Shown piece after piece: positions 57,405 through 64,000 of a stretch of DNA of 64,000 bases. The translations under genes were made by a program, and so were the position numbers. The notes below the pieces were generated by a model. That model did not search any database, was not told the origin of the DNA, and worked only from the letters and a program-made list of their open reading frames with translations. How positions within the stretch are numbered: position 1 is the stretch's first letter; each line of letters opens with the position of its first letter. This DNA comes from Orychophragmus violaceus (Eukaryota > Streptophyta > Magnoliopsida > Brassicales > Brassicaceae): positions 74,283,823 through 74,347,822 of the forward strand of contig CM058239.1 in the NCBI GenBank assembly GCA_030180135.1, read 5' to 3'.

Positions 57405-57700
57405 GCTATATGACTTGGATTGCGATCGGCCGAGTGTTGAACCGATCGGCTTGGCCGGTTGGATCGCACGACCGAGAGATGCGATGGATCCGATCGCGAG
57501 ATCGACCACGATCGTCGGCATCTCCCGTCCCGATCGCATGGATCCGCAAGGCAGATCGCATGGATCTCGGCCCAACCTCGCGTCCCGATCGTCGCCTCGC
57601 GTCCCGATCACTCGTCCGGCCATTGTCCCGAGCGTCTCGATCTCGGATCGTCGTGTGCGGCTTGCGGCTGGGCATGGTGATCGTGGAGCTAGGTCACAAC
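57405..57700. repeat. GATCG-rich, GC-rich island in the copia leader
   Basis: About eleven GATCG occurrences on the plus strand within 290 bases, often as ccgatcg or agatcgcatgg, in an otherwise AT-rich leader. Many frames are open on both strands because of this composition; they are not taken as genes. Confidence 0.6.
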
Positions 57701-58861
57701 CATAATTGGTTCGTGACAATTTCGGTTCGGTTCGGTTTAAAAACTTGATTAAAATCAAAACGTCTCGGTTTAATAAACAGATTTAATAATTTTATTAAGT
57801 TCTGGTTAAACCGGGATGAGAAATCCAAAGTCGAAATATTGGATTTTGTGCCTAAACCAGGATTTTCTAATTTGATTTGGTTGGACCAAATAAATTGAGA
57901 AAATCCGGTTTAGTAAATAACCGGTTGACAATTGTGGTCATCGTAGTAATTAATTTTGGTTAGACCAATTTTAATGAACCATACCGGTTATGTCATTTAA
58001 TTGGACAATTGGGTCATGTCTTGGACATGGACCAATTCTTGGGCCTCGGGCCAAGAAGTTAAAACAATTGGGCCAATTATTTGAGTCTTTTCTTCAGATT
58101 AATTTAAAATTTATTTTTATAAAGTTTTGGAAATCGATTTTAAATTAAAATTTCCGAAATTTTGAAATTAGAAAGTTTCTTAAAATAGAAGTTTCTAGAT
58201 TTTCATGTTTTGGATTTTAAGAAATTTCTAATGTTAGAAAGTTTCCGGTTTTAGAAAGTTTTCAATTTTAGAAAGTTTCCAAAAATAGTAGGTTTCCAAA
58301 AAAATAGAAAGTTTCCCAAAATAGTAATCTTCTATTTTGGGATGAAATTTTAATAAACCTACGAACCTCAAATAATATCAAGCGTTGGATGTCTTGTCCA
58401 GGCTATGTCAGCTGTCGAAGCCCATTCAATTGTATTCATGGCCTTACAGTGTGAGGGTGTCTACTTTTGCGTGGATAAGACGGTTTGTGATTCATAAATG
58501 TCATTGGGAGTCCCAGACATTAATGATTACATGACTGTATAGTCTGGTTTTCTTGACTAGGCCATCGGGAGTCCCGGGCCTTGAGACATCAGAGTGAATT
58601 GGGCCTCGGGCCCAGATTCACAACTAAGAGTTATATCACGGATATAATTAGCCGACATAGGGCTTACCGATATAAGCTAAGGTTGGGTGACGGCCAGTGG
58701 CCCACTTTGATCTTAGTTATATGTGGATCTTGGAATCATTATATTCTATTGAGGGTAACTTAGGTTATTGAATATAATGCGTGATTAATCATATTAAGTA
58801 TAATACAAGATTAATCATATTGAACATATTAACTAAAATCCTTTTATCTTAATTTTCAGTT
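57701..58861 (+). other. Untranslated leader of the copia element
   Basis: No gene. A stretch at about 58160-58330 repeats agaaagtttc-like units (gtttccaaaaatag, gtttcccaaaatag). Confidence 0.5.
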
Positions 58862-59872
58862 ATGACTAGCACAAACACTTTCTCGATCCGGTCTGTCCTT
58901 GAGATGGACAAGCTGAACGGATCAAATTTCTTGACTTGGTCGCGGAACCTGAGGCTAGTCCTCAGACAGGAGAGAAAGGACTATGTCCTTGAGAGAGCTC
59001 TCCCCGTGAGGATCGGGTCCAATGCTTCTCATGCAGTATATGATGCTTGGAATAAGCATTATAATGATGCGGTAGATGTGCGTGGTCTGATATTGGCTAC
59101 CATGGACTCAGACTTGCGGAAGCAATATGAGAACATGGAGTCGCCAATAGAGATGATCAGCAGCCTGAAATTGAAATTTCAGGAGCAGATAAGAGTGGAG
59201 AGATACCAGTTGGTTAAGTCTCTCACTAGCTGCAAGCTACCAAATGATCATCCAGTGAGTCCTCATGTCAGTAAAATGATGGGTTACATTGATAACCTGA
59301 GGAAACTGGATTATCCAGTTAGCCAAGAATTGGCAACTGAGATCGTTCTGCAGTCACTGCCGTCAAGCTATGATAAGTTCAGAAGGAACTATATCAAGAA
59401 AGGCTTAACGAAGACGCTGACTGAACTGCATGATATGCTCAAGACAGTTGAGCCAAACGTGAAGAGTACCCTGTACAATCTCATGAATGAGAAGGGTAGG
59501 TTTACTAAACCTAATGCTGACAAGGGTGAAGACAAAGTTGTCCAGATTTTGAATCATGGCAAGCGTGGGTCTTCTGAGCCCGAGTCAGATACCTCTTACG
59601 TTGGTAAGTACTGCTACTGTAAAGAGACTGGGCATTGGAAGAGAAATTGCATTAAATTCATGGAAGATGATGAGGAGTTGAAGTTGATGTATGAGACTAC
59701 TTCCTCAGGTATTCATGTTATTACTTCAAGTTCTACCTTAAAGGTATTGGATACTGGTTGTGGCACTGATATTTGTGATAATATGCAGAGCCTAAGCAAC
59801 AGTAGAACGTTGAAGGAAGGGCAAGTGGAACTACATGTCTGGAAGGAGCTATGGATGCTGCCTCAGCCGTAG
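58862..59872 (+). pseudogene. Copia gag and start of protease
   Basis: The ATG at 58862 starts MTSTNTFSIRSVLEMDKLNG, the typical copia gag opening (LNGSNFLTWSRNLRLVLRQE). The UBN2-type gag core runs to about residue 240. The zinc knuckle reads YCYCKETGHWKRNC, where the first Cys of CX2C has become Tyr. The protease begins VLDTGCGTDICDNMQSL with the catalytic DTG present. The frame is lost after EGQVELHV by a small indel. Gag would form the virus-like particle; the protease is truncated. Confidence 0.85.
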
Positions 59873-62280
59873 GGTTTTCACTTGTAGATGCCTTTGAGGC
59901 TTGGTTTTATTAAGTAATTGCTACAATGTACCTGCTTTAAGCAGAGTTGTCTTTCATTTTCTTGTAAGAATTTGAATGTTTTTCATTTTGATAAAAGACA
60001 AGTTTTGTTCTTTTGATCTTAATGAAATATTAATTGTAGCACCCCATTCAAGGAATGGGTTTTATATCTTAAACCAAAGAGTGCCTAAATGTAACATAAA
60101 TACCGAATTGGTTTAAATCTGATGAATTAAACCTGATTTTTCTTGGCATAAAAGTCTTGGTAACATAGAGTAAGTCGGATTCAGAAACCCCATAGTTATG
60201 GACTTTTGGGCTCATTTGATCGGATATCTTATGAGACTTGAATTCTGCTTACTGGACCAAAAGACAAAAGGGCCCATCTTAGCCGAGCTAGAGAAAAGCC
60301 CAAAGGCTTATTGGACCTGGAACATACTCATGTATGTGGCCCAATGAGCAGTAATGCCAGAGAAAATTTCCTGTACTTCATTATCTCTACTGATTACATC
60401 AGTGAGTAAGACTGTGTTCATTTGATGAGACACAAGTCGGAATTCTTTGACATGGTCGAAAGAGTTCCAGAATTAAGTATAGAATCTGAATGACAGAAGT
60501 ATTAAGACTCTGGATTATATCACGAGTGAGAATACTTAAGTCATTGATTGTGTGATCATCTGAATGAGTGTGAAATCGTTTCACAGCTCATTTCTCCTGA
60601 AAACCTGGAGGTGTTTTCTGAGAGAAAGAATCAGATCTTATTAGAAATGATTAAAGATGAGTCACACGAATCTTCCATGATATTATTTAAGAATAACGCT
60701 CTAAAAATATCTAAGTTTATGCTGAAATAGTTCCACCAATGTCAGTTGAAAGACACCACGTAAATGTGGATTGGAATCGATCCAAATTCGTCTTTACTGA
60801 GTATTTGTAGTTGTGCTACTTCGCTGGTTGTCCGAAGGAAACCAAGGCTTGTTACTTTTACGTCCATTCTGTTTTCTAAGAAGGGAAGTTATTTTCCAAG
60901 AAGAACAGTGGGAGTAAAAGTATAACTCGAAGAAATTCGAGAAATACAGGAGGCTGCTCAACCTGTTGAGGGAGAGCAACGAATGGATTTACAGATTTCT
61001 GTAGAATCTACACCTGTGGAGCCTGAAGTTCGCAGATATGAATGAATCAGTTGCTAATCGGAGAGTGATTTCTCGTCATTAGTTGAACCTGATAATCATT
61101 GAAAGTTCGCATGATCTGATGATCATTGAAAGTGACGAACCTGCGAAATTCACAGAAGCGAAAGTGAGCCCGGACTCCGAAAAATTACACTGTGTGTAAG
61201 TTAGCTTCATCGATCCATTCATGGATGGAAGCAAACATATCGGAGTTGGAATCTTCGTTCTGTTGAAGTAGTCAAGGTTTTGACTTGAACAGGAACGAAA
61301 TGGAACTGTGCGTTTACTAATAGATAAGTGGGAGCAATATTGCATTTCTCATAATGTATGTCGATGACATACTGATTCTCGGATATAGCGTCCCAATGCT
61401 GCAGTCGGTAAAGGACTGGCTTGGGAGTTGGTTCTAATGATTGACATGGGTAAAGCCACGTATGTTCTTGGATTTTGGATCTAAAGATAGAGATCCGAAA
61501 GAGCTGGTAGGACAAAGTCAGGATTCTTATCCCGACAAAGTCCTACACGTTTTCAGCATTCCAAGAAGGGTTTTATGCCAATGTCACATGGCATTACGTT
61601 AAGCAAGACACAGTGTCCTACGATAACTGCTGAGCTTAAATGCATGGATAAGATTCCATATGCCTCGGCAATTGGATCTATCATGTATGCCATGAAACGT
61701 ACTTGTTTGTTGTTGCTTTAATGTTAAGCAAGACAAGTAAAGACCAGTCAAATCCAGCAAAGAATCACTGGATTGCCGTAAAGAATATCCTAAAGTATTC
61801 AAGGAATACTAAGGAAAAATTCTTGATTTACGGAGAAAGTGAGGTGCTATAAGTCGATAGAGTCTGAAAGGCAAGTTTCCAACGGACAAAGATGATTTCC
61901 GGTCACAGTCCGGTTATATCTTGTGTCTATCTGGCGGTGCAAGGCACTGTTGCTGACTCCATGACTTAAGCTGAACATTTCGCAGCTTGGGAAGCGGCGA
62001 AAGAGGTTGTTTGGAAAGAAGAGTTCGTCACTGAACTTGATGTGATTCCCAGCATAGATGAGACTAGCTGCACATCAGAGGTCCAAACACCTTGAGAGTA
62101 GGTATAACCTATTCCGTGAGATAAATGACAGAGATGTTAAGTAGATCAGCAAGTTTCAACGAATGAGAACGTTGCTAATCTATTAACAAAGCCACTCCTT
62201 AGGCCTAAGCACGAGTCGCGGACTGTTGCTGTAGGATAAGTGAAATTAAGATGCAGTCTTAATTTCAGTGGGAGTTATTA
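59873..62280 (+). pseudogene. Decayed copia pol remnants
   Basis: Pieces in several frames: YYVPAL-like protease tail near 59925; MYVDDILILG (RT catalytic box) near 61350; PMSHGITLSKTQCPT and MDKIPYASAIGSIMYAM near 61575-61695, the typical copia RT-RNase H linker; and RSKHLESRYNLFREIN near 62080, the RNase H end. Integrase is not recognisable. Many deletions must have occurred. Confidence 0.7.
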
Positions 62281-63110
62281 AAGGGCTTTATTTAGTTATT
62301 TGATATGTTCTTGTAAAACATTTAAAATGTTTAATGAAATTATTATTTCAAGAATATTTTAACTGTGATGAAATAATCGTTCCAAAAATGATATGAACCA
62401 TTTTATAGGTCATCGAAGTAAATGACTTGATCTTGAGTCATCAAAGTCATTTAGCTTGATCATGAGACCCTATATTTGAAAGATGGCTTATATCATCCTG
62501 TCCCTAGTCGAAGGTTGTTGAAATTGGAACACCAACAACCGTGAGAGACTGGATTGGTATGTGACTTATGACAAAGTCTCAGTGTGTCATAGATGCGCGG
62601 CATCAAAGTCAGTACATAGGTGTATGTTGGGAACATACGACCGGACATGACCCGCTTATGAGAACTCTTCAGGATATTTATATATGTGTCATAAGAGATT
62701 CTCACTACGACTATAGAGTATAGTCCTTAGACCTGAGTTCGCATGCATGTGACTGCACATGGACTGATGCACTTTGATCATTGTCTAACGCTGTCGTTCT
62801 GCGATAGTTATAAGGACCTTGTTTGGGTACATTATGAAATGAGTAGTTTACAGTGATGGAACAAGACGGAATTTGTCCCTCCAATATAAATGGAGTGAAT
62901 ATCTCTAGGCCAATCGGAGATTTGAATACTGGAAAATGCATGGCCATGCTCAAACGGACTGTCCCGAGTCGTTTGGATTGTCAGTATCGAATCAGAGTCC
63001 GATGAACAAGATTAGGCTTTATAAGGATGACACTAATCTTGCCTTATGACTAATCGAGATATTGAGACAAAAGGATTATGAATACAGAGATTCCAGTACA
63101 AGTGGGAGAT
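62281..63110 (+). other. 3' non-coding part of the copia element
   Basis: No coding sequence; ends in the polypurine tract AAGTGGGAGAT (63100-63110) at the right LTR. Confidence 0.6.
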
Positions 63111-63748
63111 TGTTGGAATTATGTCCAGTAATCTCGGTACTGTCTCTAGAAAGTAAGAGTATGTCAATGATCAGACATAAGTCATATAATACTGGGGGTC
63201 ATGATGGCTTGCTAGAGTCCGCTCATGATCTATAAGTCTTGGACTTATTGCCTTTATTATATGATCCCATATGGGTCACACGCCTAAGCTAACAGGAAAA
63301 TGTGTTGGAACGGCTTAGCAGAAGTACGGTAAAAGTGCCAGGCATTTTTCGTACTTAGAGAGAGATTAATGGGTCTGATTAAATCCAAGGGATTTAATCA
63401 GATTGGTATTTGGGCCCAAAAGCCCAAAAGGAAATAGACAAGTTTTATAATTAAAACTTAAGTCTGATTTTTCCTTCTAACCCTAATCCCCTGCGATTTC
63501 TCTCTCTCTCTCTGCGCCTCCCACAGCTTGGTCTAGCAGCCTCTCTTCCTGCTTGGTGTGCGTGTGTGAACCTCTGGAGGAGTTATCACTTGGTGGCTCT
63601 TTGATCTCTGACCGTTTCTCTCTTTCCGCTGCATAAACAGGTAAAAGGTGAGATCTCATTGTTTCTATTCAAGAGAACCTAGATCTGCATGTTTAGGACT
63701 GTTTAATCTGAAGAACTGAATCAGGATTAACACCAAAAACATCCTTCA
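63111..63748 (+). repeat. Right LTR of the copia element
   Basis: 638 bp partner of the left LTR, ends CCTTCA before the target duplication AGACA. Confidence 0.93.
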
Positions 63749-64000
63749 AGACATTTATCGGTCGACCTCGATATGAAGCGGTTCAAGACAGCTATTTTGC
63801 CAGTCAGAAGCTTGACTTCTCGCGTTGTTTTGGGAGATTTCATCTCCATAAATGTCGCGATCTGTTTAGGATTCGCTTCGATCCCTCTTTCGGTTACTAG
63901 GTAACCGAGGAATTCTCCTGATGGGACCCCGAATGTGCACTTCGCTGGGTTAAATTTCATCCCGTATTTATTGAGAATGATGAAGCATTCTTTTAGTTGA
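63749..64000 (-). pseudogene. RT of the Tat element, right of the copia insertion
   Basis: From the window edge leftwards: QLKECFIILNKYGMKFNPAK, CTFGVPSGEFLGYLVTERGI, LLTGKIAVLNRFISRSTDK. This is the thumb region of gypsy RT; the catalytic YxDD box lies beyond the right edge. The frame is open here and continues at 56602 after the copia insertion. Confidence 0.85.

Larger units (their letters stand above)
56608..63748 (+). mobile_element. Ty1/copia element nested in the Tat pol
   Basis: LTRs at 56608-57245 and 63111-63748 are both 638 bp, start TGTTGGAATT and end CATCCTTTA or CATCCTTCA. The target duplication AGACA (56603-56607 and 63749-63753) is perfect. iMet primer site and polypurine tract are in place. 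The interior holds a long gag frame with the start of protease, and badly decayed RT-RNase H remnants on the plus strand. LTRs differ at about six sites by eye, so the insertion is recent although the pol is ruined. Confidence 0.92.
46687..64000 (-). mobile_element. Tat-lineage Ty3/gypsy element, minus strand, 5' end outside window
   Basis: Reading right to left: RT and RNase H (64000 to 63749, then 56602 to 56071), a second archaeal-type RNase H (about 56070-55700), integrase (to about 54190), a tandem-repeat tract, an antisense ORF on the plus strand, a polypurine tract and a 3' LTR at about 46687-47221. A second RNase H and an antisense ORF between pol and the 3' LTR are hallmarks of the Tat lineage. 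The 5' LTR and gag lie beyond the right edge. It was interrupted by a solo LTR (50233-52742) and a copia element (56608-63748). All sense frames carry stops. Confidence 0.8.

Noticed and set aside
57354..57758. Overlapping long frames on both strands
   Set aside because: Explained by the GC-rich GATCG island; no family resemblance and they lie in an LTR-element leader.

Overview
The window is plant nuclear DNA, most likely from a Brassicaceae species. It is a repeat-rich, TE-nested stretch with one clear host gene. The assignment rests on a two-exon ELM2-SANT gene of the Arabidopsis At2g47820/At1g09040 type, an F-box gene of the At2g35280/At1g67623 type, a GRF zinc-finger gene, a MULE with Arabidopsis-like ends, Helitrons with RPA-like (DUF223) genes, and CRM-, Athila- and Tat-type Ty3/gypsy elements. 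Family names come from recalled family knowledge; no database search was possible.

Layout. (1) 1-11.9 kb: a decayed Ty3/gypsy element of probable CRM lineage on the plus strand. Its 5' LTR lies before the window. Its reverse transcriptase gene is split by an Athila-like element (3349-9144) that has LTRs, a perfect 5-bp target duplication, a tRNA-Asp primer site and a gag-protease remnant, but no RT or integrase. (2) 12.0-12.7 kb: a hAT-like MITE full of accgaacc-type repeats. (3) 14.2-17.5 kb: a MULE-like element with a 9-bp target duplication, carrying two minus-strand non-transposase genes, an F-box-like gene and an intact three-exon GRF zinc-finger/membrane gene. (4) 17.7-20.1 kb: the ELM2-SANT host gene, minus strand.

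(5) 21.86-26.64 kb: a non-autonomous, gag-only LTR element with 1032-bp LTRs. It keeps the end of a CRM-type polyprotein running through the polypurine tract into the LTR. (6) 26.9-35.2 kb: two tandem copies of a ~4.1-kb mosaic made of fragments of host genes (HMGB-like, glycine decarboxylase P protein, ABCC transporter; introns retained) joined to an RPA-like DUF223 gene, most likely assembled by Helitron capture. (7) 38.5-40.0 kb: a TRIM-sized LTR element. (8) 40.77-46.66 kb: a Helitron with recognisable 5' TC and 3' hairpin-CTAG ends, an RPA-like gene and a decayed RepHel gene.

(9) 46.7-64.0 kb: a large Tat-lineage element on the minus strand, running off the right edge. It carries RT-RNaseH, a second RNase H, integrase, a tandem-repeat tract and a spliced antisense ORF on the plus strand (47.9-53.0 kb; 769 codons when joined). 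It was hit twice: by a 2.5-kb probable solo LTR inside the antisense ORF, and by a 7.1-kb Ty1/copia element inside the RT-RNaseH region. The copia LTRs are nearly identical although its pol is ruined.

Functionally, only the ELM2-SANT gene, the GRF gene and the F-box gene look able to make full proteins. All transposon genes seen are broken. The most notable structures are the tandem mosaic of captured host-gene fragments, the gene-carrying MULE, and the Tat antisense gene with its disrupted but phase-consistent exon structure.
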